Position numbers and translations under genes: made by a program
Assembly: GCF_024171815.1 (NCBI RefSeq)
Contig: NZ_JAMTCJ010000001.1
Coordinates: forward strand, 248,001 to 312,000
Length of the DNA: 64,000 bases
From: Williamsia maris
GTDB taxonomy: Bacteria > Actinomycetota > Actinomycetes > Mycobacteriales > Mycobacteriaceae
Reading direction: 5' to 3'
Notes under the pieces: generated by a model
Databases searched by the model: none
Told to the model about the DNA's origin: nothing
The model's input: the letters and a program-made list of their open reading frames with translations, nothing else
Part shown: positions 34,036-43,106 of the stretch, piece after piece
How the letters are laid out: each line of letters begins with the position of its first letter
Position numbering within the stretch: the stretch's first letter is position 1

Positions 34036-35259
34036 ATGCCCGAAGCCGTCATCGTCTCCACCGCACGATCGCCCATCGGACGGGCGGTCAAGGGGTCGCT
34101 CAAGGACATGCGTCCCGACGATCTCGCCGCCCAGATGATCGAGGTGGCCCTGAACAAGGTGCCCGAGCTCGATCGAGCGGACATCGAGGACATCCACCTC
34201 GGAATCGGTCAGCCCGGTGGTGGTGGTGGCTTCAACATCGGCCGCGTCGTCGCCGTCCAGCTCGGTCTCGACCACGTTCCCGGTGTCACCGTCAACCGCT
34301 ACTGCTCGTCGTCGCTGCAGACCACGCGCATGGCCCTGCACGCCATCCGATCCGGCGAGGGTGACGTCTTCATCTCCGCCGGTGTCGAGAGCGTCTCGAG
34401 CTACGGCACACTGGGCAACTCCGACGGATGGCCGAACAGCAAGAACCCGATCTACGCCGACGCGCAGGCCCGTACCGAGAAGAACTCGCAGGGTGGCGCC
34501 CCGGTCTGGACCGATCCCCGCGGCGCGGGTCTGATCCCCGACGTCTACATCCCGATGGGCCAGACCGCCGAGAACGTCGCCAGCTTCACCGGCATCTCGC
34601 GTGAGGACCAGGACCGCTGGGGTGTGCAAAGCCAGAACCGCGCCGAGGCCGCCATCGACTCGGGCTTCTTCGAGCGCGAGATCGATCCGGTCACGCTGCC
34701 CGACGGCACCGTCGTGTCCACCGACGACGGTCCCCGCGCCGGCACCACCTACGAGAAGGTGTCGCAGCTCAAGCCGGTGTTCCGTCCGGACGGCACGATC
34801 ACCGCGGGCAACGCCTGCCCGCTCAACGACGGCGCTGCCGCGCTGGTCATCATGAGCGACACCAAGGCCAAGGAGCTCGGCCTCACGCCGCTCGCGCGCA
34901 TCGTCGCCACCGCGGCGACCGGCCTGTCGCCGGAGATCATGGGCCTCGGTCCGATCGAGGCGATCCGCAAGGTGCTGCGCCTGTCGGGCAAGACCATCTC
35001 CGACATCGACCTCGTCGAGATCAACGAGGCGTTCGCCGTGCAGGTGCTGGGTTCGGCCGCCGAACTCGGCATCGACCACGACAAGCTCAACGTCTCCGGC
35101 GGCGCGATCGCGCTGGGTCACCCGTTCGGCATGACCGGCGCCCGCATCACCACCACGCTGATCAACAACCTGCGTACCCACGACAAGACCTTCGGCATCG
35201 AGTCGATGTGTGTCGGTGGCGGTCAGGGTATGGCGATGGTGCTCGAGCGCCTCAGCTGA
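34036..35259 (+). CDS. fadA3: acetyl-CoA C-acyltransferase (thiolase, FadA3-like)
   Basis: 407 residues. Thiolase of fatty acid beta-oxidation or acetoacetyl-CoA metabolism. Catalytic residues: nucleophile C90 in NRYCSSSL, H362 in GHPFGMTGAR and C392 in SMCVGGGQG. GGAG lies seven bases before the ATG. The position beside the Rv1075c-like gene matches M. tuberculosis fadA3 (Rv1074c). Chain-length specificity is not readable. It overlaps the convergent MFS transporter gene by 8 bp. Confidence 0.93.
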   Translation: MPEAVIVSTARSPIGRAVKGSLKDMRPDDLAAQMIEVALNKVPELDRADIEDIHLGIGQPGGGGGFNIGRVVAVQLGLDHVPGVTVNRYCSSSLQTTRMALHAIRSGEGDVFISAGVESVSSYGTLGNSDGWPNSKNPIYADAQARTEKNSQGGAPVWTDPRGAGLIPDVYIPMGQTAENVASFTGISREDQDRWGVQSQNRAEAAIDSGFFEREIDPVTLPDGTVVSTDDGPRAGTTYEKVSQLKPVFRPDGTITAGNACPLNDGAAALVIMSDTKAKELGLTPLARIVATAATGLSPEIMGLGPIEAIRKVLRLSGKTISDIDLVEINEAFAVQVLGSAAELGIDHDKLNVSGGAIALGHPFGMTGARITTTLINNLRTHDKTFGIESMCVGGGQGMAMVLERLS

Positions 35260-36787
35260 GTCGCGTCAACTCGTCCGACGAGCCCTGCACCGAGATCGTC
35301 GGTGCGGGGCTCGTCTCGTCGGGGAGCGTCTCGCCGACGTCCGTGTGCTCGGGGTGTACCGACGACTTCGGCGCCCGCACGAACGCGACGATGACGATCA
35401 GCACGAGGCCGAGGACACCGGCGACGGTGAAGACGGTCCGCACACCGTCGGTGATCGCCTGCGCGTCGGCCACGCCCGCGGCCCGGCCGTCGGCCGCGAC
35501 CACGGTCATCACGGTGATGAACAACGCCGTGCCTGCAGCGCCTGCCACCTGCTGGAACGTGCCGAGCGCGGCCGAGGCGTGCGAGTAGCGCGCCGGCGCA
35601 ACCGATCCCAGAGCGGACGTCATCAGCGGGGTGAAGGTCGCCGCCAGCCCCAGGCACAGGGTCATGTTGGCCCCGGTCAGCAGCCAGGCCGACGTCGTGG
35701 TGTCGATGGTGGTGAGCAGCCACACCCCGGCGGTGATCAGCAACGCTCCGGGCATGACGAGTACCCGCGGTCCGCGTCGGTCGTAGATACGTCCGACCAC
35801 GGGTCCCGCGATGCCCATCAGCAGACCACCGGGCAGGGTCAGCAGGCCCGTCGACAACGGGCTGAAGCCGAGTACCGCCTGCGCGAAGTACGGCACCACG
35901 ATGAACGTCCCCATCATGGTGGACATCGCGACGACCATCGCCACGATCGCCAGCGAGAACTGGAACGACGCGAACACCCGGAGGTCGAGCAGCGCACGGT
36001 CGGTCCGCTGCAGCCGCAACTGCCGGATGACGAACGCACACAGCCCGATCACGCCGACGGTGAACGGGATCCACACGGGTACGGCCGATCCGTGGTCGGC
36101 GGCCTCCCCGATGCCGACCAGTCCGTAGACCAGTCCGCCGAAACCGAGGATCGCCATCGGCACCGACACCACGTCGATCGGGACGCTCACCGTCGGCGAC
36201 ACCGACCGCACGCAGACCGCGCCGACGACCAGCGCCGCGACGGCGATGGGGATCATCACGCCGAAGATCCAGCGCCACCCCAGGTGATCGAGAACCAGCC
36301 CGGACAGTGTGGGGCCGAGCGCGGGTGCCACCGCGATGACGACGGAGATGTTGCCCATCATCACGCCCCGGCGGTTCTCCGGGACCAGGGTCATGACCGT
36401 GGTCATCAACAGCGGCAGCATGATCGCCGTTCCCACCGCCTGCACGACCCGCGCGACGAGGAGCACCTCGAAGCCGGGCGCGACGAACGCGAGGACCGTT
36501 CCTGCGGTGAACGACGACATCGCCGTGATGAACAGCGGACGGGTACCGATCCGCTGGATCAGGAAACCGGTCAGCGGGATGACGACCGCCATCGTCAGCA
36601 TGAACACCGTCGTGAGCCACTGACCGACGCTGGGCGGGACGCCGAGTTGCTCCTGGAGCACCGGGATCGCGACGCTCATGACCGTCTCGTTGAGGATCAC
36701 GACGAACGTCGCGACCAGGAGCAGACCGATCACCAGCACGTGGTCGCGAGTCAGTCGGTCGGTCGCGTCGGTACGCGTGATGGTCAT
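35252..36787 (-). CDS. MFS drug exporter, DHA2 (EmrB/QacA) family
   Basis: 511 residues, fourteen predicted helices as in DHA2 transporters. Motif A-like DRRGPRV in the middle loop and the motif C region (ISVVIAVAPALGPTLSGLVLDHLGWRWIF) mark a proton-driven drug:H+ antiporter. The C-terminal tail is acidic and Ser/Thr-rich. Start ATG 36787, with GAGGGGA upstream. No regulator is adjacent. Substrate unknown; family members export cationic dyes, antibiotics or fatty acids. Confidence 0.88.
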   Translation of the reverse strand: MTITRTDATDRLTRDHVLVIGLLLVATFVVILNETVMSVAIPVLQEQLGVPPSVGQWLTTVFMLTMAVVIPLTGFLIQRIGTRPLFITAMSSFTAGTVLAFVAPGFEVLLVARVVQAVGTAIMLPLLMTTVMTLVPENRRGVMMGNISVVIAVAPALGPTLSGLVLDHLGWRWIFGVMIPIAVAALVVGAVCVRSVSPTVSVPIDVVSVPMAILGFGGLVYGLVGIGEAADHGSAVPVWIPFTVGVIGLCAFVIRQLRLQRTDRALLDLRVFASFQFSLAIVAMVVAMSTMMGTFIVVPYFAQAVLGFSPLSTGLLTLPGGLLMGIAGPVVGRIYDRRGPRVLVMPGALLITAGVWLLTTIDTTTSAWLLTGANMTLCLGLAATFTPLMTSALGSVAPARYSHASAALGTFQQVAGAAGTALFITVMTVVAADGRAAGVADAQAITDGVRTVFTVAGVLGLVLIVIVAFVRAPKSSVHPEHTDVGETLPDETSPAPTISVQGSSDELTRLS

Positions 36788-36866
36788 GGGTCCCCTCTTC
36801 GTGAGCTGGAAAGAGTGTCGCCGGGTATGACTCGTGCGCGCAAGGAAAATAATCGCGGCCGGACAC

Positions 36867-36905
36867 GACAGCGGCCCCACACCCGCCGGGTGTGGGGCCG
36901 CTGTC
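36867..36905 (-). terminator. 18-bp-stem terminator after the Bax inhibitor-1 gene
   Basis: GACAGCGGCCCCACACCC (36867-36884) pairs perfectly with 36888-36905 around GCC. It lies just past the stop of the BI-1 gene (36930) and before the MFS gene start, so it separates two genes on the minus strand. Confidence 0.75.
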
Positions 36906-36929
36906 GATCAGTTGCGTGGTGCCCGATGA

Positions 36930-37805
36930 CTAGTCGGAGTTGAAGTAGCTCAGCAGTCGCAGGATCTCGACGTAGAGCCAGACCAGGGTCACGGTCAGGC
37001 CGAGGGCGATGCCCCAGGCGGCCTTGGCCGGCGCGCCGGCACGGATGAGACGGTCGGCCGAGTCGAAGTCGATCAGGAAGCTGAACGCGGCCAGACCGAT
37101 GCAGACGAGCGAGAAGATGATCGCGATCGGGCCACCGCTGCGCAGGCCGAGACCCTCACCGCCGTTGAAGAACCCGACGACCAGGTTGGCCAGGATGAGC
37201 ACGATGACGCCGACGAGACCGGCGAACAGCATGCGGGTGAAGCGCGGGGTGACGCGGATGGCGCCCGTCTTGTAGACGATCAGCATGCCGCCGAAGACAC
37301 CGAACGTGCCGAGCACGGCCTGTCCGATGAGCATCCCGGCCGAGATGTCGCCCGCCACGACGAAGTTGGCGAAGACGAACGAGATCGCACCGACGAACAG
37401 ACCCTCGAGCGCCGCGTAGGAGAGCACGATGGCGGGGTTGTCCTGCTTGCGCCCGAAGGTCGCGATCATGACGAGGACGAATCCGCCGAGGCCACCGACG
37501 AGCAGCAGCGGCATCGCCAGGCCCTCGTTCTGGTGGATCAGGAAGTAGGAGATGAGGGCGGTGACGATCAGCACGCCGAGCGTCGACGCGGTCTTGGTGA
37601 CGACGTCGTCGATGGTCATCGACCGGGCGCCGACCGGTTGCCCGGGGCGGGCGTACGGGTCGGTCTGCTGCGGCTGGCCCAGCTGCTGGCCCATCACGGC
37701 GCCCTGGCCGGCCCCGGCCATCCCGGTTCCGAACCCGGCGTAACCACCATTCTTCTGGTTGTCGCGGAGTACACCCCGCATGACCGGATTGCTACTTTCT
37801 CGCAC
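36930..37805 (-). CDS. Bax inhibitor-1/YccA family membrane protein
   Basis: 291 residues. A soluble Gly/Gln/Pro-rich N-terminus of about 60 residues precedes seven hydrophobic helices of the TMBIM fold; the family's conserved region is visible in SYAALEGLFVGAIS and the C-terminal DFDSADRLIRAGAPAKAAWGIALGL. Family members act as pH-dependent calcium leaks in characterised cases (BsYetJ); the actinobacterial role is unknown. GTG start with AGGGA seven bases upstream. A strong terminator follows, so it is probably monocistronic. Confidence 0.88.
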   Translation of the reverse strand: MRESSNPVMRGVLRDNQKNGGYAGFGTGMAGAGQGAVMGQQLGQPQQTDPYARPGQPVGARSMTIDDVVTKTASTLGVLIVTALISYFLIHQNEGLAMPLLLVGGLGGFVLVMIATFGRKQDNPAIVLSYAALEGLFVGAISFVFANFVVAGDISAGMLIGQAVLGTFGVFGGMLIVYKTGAIRVTPRFTRMLFAGLVGVIVLILANLVVGFFNGGEGLGLRSGGPIAIIFSLVCIGLAAFSFLIDFDSADRLIRAGAPAKAAWGIALGLTVTLVWLYVEILRLLSYFNSD

Positions 37806-37942
37806 CGTCTGGTCCCTTCACTAAGTTCGATCGGCTCGATCAATTCGTTCAACACTGCCCATGGCCGTCAGTGGCTTCCGGTGTCACCGTGAGCGACTGT
37901 CACGTCAACGATCGACACGGTGTCCGAGTTCCGTGACCGACT

Positions 37943-38557
37943 TTACCTACTCTTGACCATTGGCGCAGCGACCGCGTGCCCGTCGGTCAGTCGCACGCCG
38001 CGATGGCGATGCGCGACCGCGGCACCCGCGGCGAGCAGCGGTTCGGTGCTGCGCGTGGTGCGGGCCATGACGAAGGCGCCCTCGAGGGCGCAGATCACCG
38101 AGATCGCCACCTCGCGGGCCGCGTCGGCGTCGACGCCCCGCCGGGCGAAGTGCTCTGCCGCACCGCTCACCCAGGACTCGAAGACCTCGGCGGCGGCGAC
38201 TCGGAGCGACTCCTCGGAGTCGGCCACCTCGCCCGCCACCGTGGAGACCGGGCACATGTTGGCGAATCCGGTCGACTCCATCGTCTCCGCGGCCGCGCGG
38301 AATGCGTGGGCGATCGCCTCACCCAGATCGTCGTGTCCCTCCATCAGGGTCGGTATCAGCACCGCGTAGGCGGCCCCGGAGTCGACCAGCGCCTCGCGGG
38401 CGATCTGCGTCTTGCCGCCCGGGAAGTGGTGGTAGATCGAACCGATCGGCGCGCCGGAGCCTGCGGCGATCTGTTTGATGCTCACCGCGGCGTATCCCTG
38501 GCGGCGCATCAACTCGGCGGTCGCGGTCAGGATCGACTCCCGCGTGGATCTCGCCAT
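37943..38557 (-). CDS. TetR/AcrR family regulator (LmrA/YxaF-like)
   Basis: 204 residues. N-terminal TetR helix-turn-helix (ESILTATAELMRRQGYAAVSIKQIAAGSGAPIGSIYHHFPGGKTQIAREAL) and a C-terminal ligand domain with the MCPVSTVAGE motif typical of LmrA/YxaF-type repressors. It is divergent from an alpha/beta hydrolase gene; two operator-like repeats lie between (38584-38613). I infer autoregulation and control of the hydrolase in response to a small hydrophobic ligand. Confidence 0.88.
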   Translation of the reverse strand: MARSTRESILTATAELMRRQGYAAVSIKQIAAGSGAPIGSIYHHFPGGKTQIAREALVDSGAAYAVLIPTLMEGHDDLGEAIAHAFRAAAETMESTGFANMCPVSTVAGEVADSEESLRVAAAEVFESWVSGAAEHFARRGVDADAAREVAISVICALEGAFVMARTTRSTEPLLAAGAAVAHRHRGVRLTDGHAVAAPMVKSR

Positions 38558-38583
38558 GGCCGCTGCCTTTCTATGGTGTTCAC

Positions 38584-38613
38584 TGGAATGATAGTTCTAG
38601 AATGATCGCTCTA
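38584..38613. promoter_or_regulatory. two overlapping operator-like repeats in the TetR/hydrolase divergent region
   Basis: TGGAATGATAGTTCTA (38584-38599) and TAGAATGATCGCTCTA (38598-38613) are related imperfect palindromes in tandem, 14-bp repeat spacing. They resemble the TAGA...TCTA-type sites bound by LmrA/QacA-type TetR repressors, matching the adjacent regulator. Confidence 0.55.
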
Positions 38614-38637
38614 GCGGATTCGTCGAGAGGGAGCCTC

Positions 38638-39513
38638 ATGCACGTCGGGAACCGGGACCGCCGGTCGGTGGAGTTGAGCGCAGGGCTCCTCGAGTACGCC
38701 GAGGCCGGGGACCCGCACGGCCCACCGGTCGTCCTGCTGCACGGTCTGTTGATGAACGACGCGCAGTGGGATCTGGTCCTCCCCCGATTGCCGGAGTCGT
38801 GTCGATACGTGTTGCCGGTGCTGCCGTTGGGTGGTCACCGGGTACCGATGTCGCCGCACGCCGACCTGACGCTCGCGGCGATGGTCGACCTGCTGGCCGA
38901 GTTCCTCGACGCGCTGGACCTGCGCGACGTGACCCTGGTCGTCACCGACTGGGGCGGTCCGCTGTTCCTCACCGCCCGCGGACGCGACGAGCGGGTCGGG
39001 CGGATGATCGTCCTGCCGTGCGAGGCGTACGACAACTTCCCACCGGGGCTGGCGGGGAAGATGGTCGCGGTGGCCGTACACACCCCGGGCGGCATCCGGT
39101 TCGCGGCCTGGCAGCTGCGCATCCCGTTTCTCCGACGCATGCGACTGCTACTCGGCGACATGGCCGTTCGCGAGATCCCGCAGGACATCGTGGAACGGTG
39201 GACCGCCGGCGCCCTGGCGTCGGCGGGCGTCCGATCCGATGTCCGCCGGTATGCGCTGACCCGATTCGACCGACAGGCCCTGATCGCCGACACCGAGAAG
39301 CTCGCCTGCTTCGACCGACCCGCGCTGATCATCTGGGCGCCGGAGAACCGGATGATGCCGGCTGCGCACGGCCCCGCGCTGGCCGAGTTGCTGCCCGACG
39401 CACGGCTCGTCGAGATCGAGGACTCCTACGTCCTGACGATGCTCGACCGGCCGGACCGCACCGCCGAGGTGATGTCGGAATTCCTCCGCGCCGAACTGTC
39501 GTTGCCCCGCTGA
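38638..39513 (+). CDS. alpha/beta hydrolase with Asp nucleophile, catalytic His apparently replaced
   Basis: 291 residues from the ATG at 38638; the ATG at 38602 lies inside the operator repeats. The fold is haloalkane-dehalogenase/epoxide-hydrolase-like: oxyanion region LLHGLLMND and nucleophile elbow VVTDWGGP with Asp104. The usual C-terminal catalytic His region reads IEDSYVLTMLDRPD, with Tyr264 where His is expected, a variant I recall from some actinobacterial hydrolases. Activity is therefore uncertain; it may be non-hydrolytic or use another base. Divergent from the TetR gene and probably its target. Confidence 0.75.
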   Translation: MHVGNRDRRSVELSAGLLEYAEAGDPHGPPVVLLHGLLMNDAQWDLVLPRLPESCRYVLPVLPLGGHRVPMSPHADLTLAAMVDLLAEFLDALDLRDVTLVVTDWGGPLFLTARGRDERVGRMIVLPCEAYDNFPPGLAGKMVAVAVHTPGGIRFAAWQLRIPFLRRMRLLLGDMAVREIPQDIVERWTAGALASAGVRSDVRRYALTRFDRQALIADTEKLACFDRPALIIWAPENRMMPAAHGPALAELLPDARLVEIEDSYVLTMLDRPDRTAEVMSEFLRAELSLPR

Positions 39514-39532
39514 CCGGGCCGACCCGGCGACA

Positions 39533-41833
39533 TCAGCGCAGGCGGGTGGACGCACGACCGGGTACGGCAGGGGCGGGATCGATTGCGGCATCGGGGTCGT
39601 CGCCGTCGGATTCGGTCAGCCCGAAGCGATCGTGGAATCTGCGCAGCGGACCCGGCGCCCACCAGTTGGCCCGACCGGCCAACCGCATGAACGCCGGCAC
39701 CAGCAGCACCCGCACGAGCGTGGCGTCGACGAGCACCGCGAGCATCAGTCCGAGTCCGAACATGCGCATGAAGGACACCTGCGAGGCGATGATGCCCGCG
39801 AACACGATCGCCATCAGCACCGCTGCGGCGGTCACCACCCGGCCGGTGCGGGCGAGTCCCATGGCCACCGCCTGCTCGTTGTCGGCGCGGGTCGCCTGCC
39901 CGGTGCGCAGCCACTCCTCGCGGATCCGCGAGAGCAGGAAGACCTCGTAGTCCATCGACAGCCCGAACGCGATACAGAACATCAGCACCGGCATGGTCGC
40001 GGCCAGCGAACCGGTCACCGTGGTGCCCAACCCGCCCAGGTGACCGTCCTGGAAGATCCACACCATCGCACCGAACGTGGCGCTCAACGAGAACGCGTTG
40101 AGCACCAACGCCTTCAGTGGCAACAGGACACTCCCGCTGAGCAGGAACAGCAGGACGAAGGTCGTGACGGCGATCAGGCCGAGCACCAGCGGCAGTCGGT
40201 CGACGATGGCGTCGACGTTGTCGCGGTTCTGCTGCGCCAATCCGGTGAACAGGACCTGCGTACCGCCCGGTGTCGGCACCGCACGCAACGCATCGAGCTG
40301 GTCGGAACCCGCGCGCGACAACGGATCCAGCGACGTGGCGACGGTGACGAACTGTGCGCGGTCGATGCTCGCCCCCGGGTCGCCGCGCGCGAACTCCTGC
40401 CCGTCGACGAAGGCCGCCTGTGCGGTGGTCACGCCGTTGACGTCGGCGATCCGCGACATCGTGTCGGCGTAGGCCGCCACCGCGGAGTTCGCCGCCGCGT
40501 CGCCACCGACGTCGGGGAGCACGGCGGTGATCGACACACTCGCGTTCTGCGGGAAGTCCTCTCGGAGCTGCGCACCGATCTCGAACGACGACGCCGAGGT
40601 GGGCAGGACCCGCTCGTCGGGGAACCCCACCTTCATGCCGAGGAAGGGCGCGCCGAGCAGCAGCAGGAAGGCGATGATCGACACCCCGACCACCAGGTGA
40701 TGTCGGAACACGAATTTCGTCGACCGGTAGAACGCGGAGTCCTCCGGGTCGATGGCCGCCGGCGGCGGCTTGCGCAGCAGTCGACGGATCGGTCGGCGGA
40801 CGTCGAGCGCGTCGACCCGGTCACCGAGCGCGAACAGGATCGCCGGGGTCACGATGAGTGCGGCGGCGGCCGCGACGATGATCACCCCGATGCCCGCGTA
40901 GGCGAACGACCGCAGGAAGTACATGGGGAAGATCGCCATGGCGCACAACGACAACCCGACCGTGGCCGCCGAGAACAGGACCGTCCGTCCCGCGGTGCTG
41001 ATCGTGCGGATCAACGCGTCCTCACGCTTCCGCCCGGAGGCGAGTTCTTCGCGATAACGGCTGATGATCAGCAACGTGTAGTCGATGGCCAGGGCCAGCC
41101 CGAGTGCGGTCGCCAGGTTCAGCGCGAAGACGGACACATCGGTGAACAACGTCATCATGCGCAGGATCGCCGCCGCCCCGATGATGGCGATCAGGCCGAT
41201 GACCACGGGGATGGCGGCCGCGACCAGCCCGCCGAAGACCCAGATCAACAGGCAGAAGCTGATCGGGATGGCGATGGCCTCCGCTATGGCGAGGTCGCGC
41301 GACGTCTGGTCGTTGATCTGTTGATAGACCAGGGCCTCACCGCCGACGGTCACGGTGATCCCCGAGCGACCCCCGGCGAACTCGTCGTCGATGGCCTGCG
41401 CGTGCAGTGCACCGTCGCGTTCACCGCCCGACACCGTGAACACGATGAGGCCGGTGGACCCCTCGGCACTCTGCAGCGCGGGGGCGAGATCGGAGTTGCG
41501 CCACAGCGACAGCACCGGTTGCTGGACGAACGTCTCGGTCTCGAGGGTGTCGGTGATCTGTTTCGCGACCCCGAGGGCGGTCGGGTCCTGGGAGATGTCG
41601 CCGGTCGTCGGGAGGCGGAGCGCTATGACCACCTGGAGACCGCCGCGGTTGAACGTCTCACCGAGTTGCGCACCGGCGCGGGCCGATTCCGACGTGGGGT
41701 CGCTGTAGCCGCCGGCCGAGAGGGCGGACCCGACCCCGAACCCCAGTGCACCACAGACCACCAGGATCGCCAGCGTGACCAGCAGGACGCGGCGAGGTGC
41801 GGCGATGACACCCTTGGTCAGACGGGAGAGCAT
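39533..41833 (-). CDS. MMPL family RND transporter
   Basis: 766 residues with the duplicated MMPL plan: helix 1, a large extracytoplasmic loop, five helices, a second loop, and five helices. Proton-relay-type residues appear in ALGLALAIDYTLLIISRYREEL and FGLSMDYEVFLLSRIREEW, the GxxxDY signatures of RND/MMPL pumps driven by proton motive force. AAGGAG lies seven bases before the ATG. Relatives export lipids, siderophores or drugs. It follows a TetR and an SRPBCC/DUF5995-like gene on the same strand, a likely three-gene operon; substrate unknown. Confidence 0.9.
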   Translation of the reverse strand: MLSRLTKGVIAAPRRVLLVTLAILVVCGALGFGVGSALSAGGYSDPTSESARAGAQLGETFNRGGLQVVIALRLPTTGDISQDPTALGVAKQITDTLETETFVQQPVLSLWRNSDLAPALQSAEGSTGLIVFTVSGGERDGALHAQAIDDEFAGGRSGITVTVGGEALVYQQINDQTSRDLAIAEAIAIPISFCLLIWVFGGLVAAAIPVVIGLIAIIGAAAILRMMTLFTDVSVFALNLATALGLALAIDYTLLIISRYREELASGRKREDALIRTISTAGRTVLFSAATVGLSLCAMAIFPMYFLRSFAYAGIGVIIVAAAAALIVTPAILFALGDRVDALDVRRPIRRLLRKPPPAAIDPEDSAFYRSTKFVFRHHLVVGVSIIAFLLLLGAPFLGMKVGFPDERVLPTSASSFEIGAQLREDFPQNASVSITAVLPDVGGDAAANSAVAAYADTMSRIADVNGVTTAQAAFVDGQEFARGDPGASIDRAQFVTVATSLDPLSRAGSDQLDALRAVPTPGGTQVLFTGLAQQNRDNVDAIVDRLPLVLGLIAVTTFVLLFLLSGSVLLPLKALVLNAFSLSATFGAMVWIFQDGHLGGLGTTVTGSLAATMPVLMFCIAFGLSMDYEVFLLSRIREEWLRTGQATRADNEQAVAMGLARTGRVVTAAAVLMAIVFAGIIASQVSFMRMFGLGLMLAVLVDATLVRVLLVPAFMRLAGRANWWAPGPLRRFHDRFGLTESDGDDPDAAIDPAPAVPGRASTRLR

Positions 41834-41889
41834 CGTGGTGCTCCTTCGGCGCCGACACAGGTGGACGGCGTCAAGTTAACACTGCGACG

Positions 41890-43029
41890 TCAGAAGGTCC
41901 GCCGGGCGATGTCGTAGCCGCGGTCGAAGGCCCGCATCCGGTCCACCTCGATGTCGTAGTAGACCCGACGGACGACCATGTCGCGGAGTTCCGGCGACAG
42001 CAGTCGCGACAGCCGCAGTGGACGCGGGACGAGGTCGGCGGGCAGTTCGGCGAGGAGACGGTCGGCGCATGTCCCGTGCAGACTCGACAGACGTATGTAG
42101 TCGGCTCGGAACTCTTTGTAATGCCTCGTGTCGCGGTAGTTCACGCCCCACACCTCGGCGAGAGCAGCGGGGGTGTCCTCGGCGAGATGAGCCCGCGACC
42201 CGGCCCGGATTCCGGCGAGCACGCCGCCGAAAGCCCGACGCGGCGAGGTCTCCTCGCATCGCGCCCAGGCCGACCGCCACGTCGGCGAGATCGGGCCACC
42301 GGTGCGGTAGGCGTGCAGATTGGACACATAGCGGCGATGCAGCGTCGACATCACGTGCAGCAGCCAGTCCGGGTTCTCGATGACGCGCGCGTCGACGAGC
42401 GCCAGCGCCTCCTCGTTCGCGAGCACATGACTGCGCGCCAGCCAGTATTTCGGGTCACCGGTGCGCGCGAACTCGTCGGCGATCAGTCGCTGATGGCCGA
42501 GTTGGCGGTCGACCTCGGGGCGCAACACCGACGCCGGCGTTCGGCGCGGACGAGCGGGGTGCGGCCGACGCGTGGTCACCACGGCCGGCGGCGGCATCAG
42601 CTTGGACTGCTCGGAGAGCCCGGCGAGGGATTTCTCCATCTCGCGCCGCAGGCTCGGCGTCGCGATCATGCCGAGCTTCGTCGTGAAGGACACGTCGACG
42701 GTCCATCGGACGGCGCACCCCGCGGGCGTCGTCTCGATGTCGATGCGGCCGTGGTGATCTCGGAGCAGCGGGGCACCCTTGTAGACCATGTAGTCGAGCC
42801 GATGGGGTTCGTCGGCCACCGTCACCACCTCGTGTACCCGGGTACGCAGTGGCACGGAGATCTCCACCTCGCGCAACGCTCCCGCGCGATCACATCGGTC
42901 GTCCTCGCCGACGTCCTCGACATGGAAGGGCGCCGCAGACCAGATGGTCTTCAGATCGGGATCGGTGAGCAGTCCCCAGGCCTGCTCGGCGCTACAGGCG
43001 AGCTGCGTCGCCACATCGATACGCGTCAC
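41890..43029 (-). CDS. SRPBCC domain fused to a DUF5995-like domain
   Basis: 379 residues, GTG start. The first ~150 form an SRPBCC (START-like) domain (ATQLACSAEQAWGLLTDPDLKTIW, RVHEVVTV, GCAVRWTVDVSF) that typically holds hydrophobic ligands. A Pro/Arg-rich linker follows. The rest resembles DUF5995, a helical domain with the pattern RAHLAEDTPAAL and repeated Arg/Tyr/Trp-rich helices; this second assignment is tentative. The neighbouring MMPL transporter and TetR regulator suggest lipid or polyketide handling. An AGACATGGTGTCT palindrome lies 49 bp upstream of its start. Confidence 0.6.
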   Translation of the reverse strand: MTRIDVATQLACSAEQAWGLLTDPDLKTIWSAAPFHVEDVGEDDRCDRAGALREVEISVPLRTRVHEVVTVADEPHRLDYMVYKGAPLLRDHHGRIDIETTPAGCAVRWTVDVSFTTKLGMIATPSLRREMEKSLAGLSEQSKLMPPPAVVTTRRPHPARPRRTPASVLRPEVDRQLGHQRLIADEFARTGDPKYWLARSHVLANEEALALVDARVIENPDWLLHVMSTLHRRYVSNLHAYRTGGPISPTWRSAWARCEETSPRRAFGGVLAGIRAGSRAHLAEDTPAALAEVWGVNYRDTRHYKEFRADYIRLSSLHGTCADRLLAELPADLVPRPLRLSRLLSPELRDMVVRRVYYDIEVDRMRAFDRGYDIARRTF

Positions 43030-43077
43030 GTCGACTCACCGCGGGCAGAGGTCGGTCACGCGTACGAAAGGCACAAA

Positions 43078-43090
43078 AGACATGGTGTCT
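43078..43090. promoter_or_regulatory. 13-bp operator-like palindrome upstream of the SRPBCC gene
   Basis: AGACATGGTGTCT: 5-bp exact arms around TGG, 48 bp upstream of the SRPBCC gene and just past the end of the TetR gene. It fits a TetR-family operator; the adjacent TetR protein is the obvious candidate. Confidence 0.5.
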
Positions 43091-43106
43091 ATTTCGGGGT
43101 CGGGAG

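Noticed and set aside
35210-36943. 577-codon frame on the plus strand rich in Arg/His/Asp
   Set aside because: Low-complexity antisense frame to the MFS transporter; composition typical of GC-rich reverse-strand reading.
39632-41917. 761-codon frame antisense to the MMPL gene
   Set aside because: Arg/Gln/His-rich non-globular composition; the MMPL protein is well supported on the minus strand.
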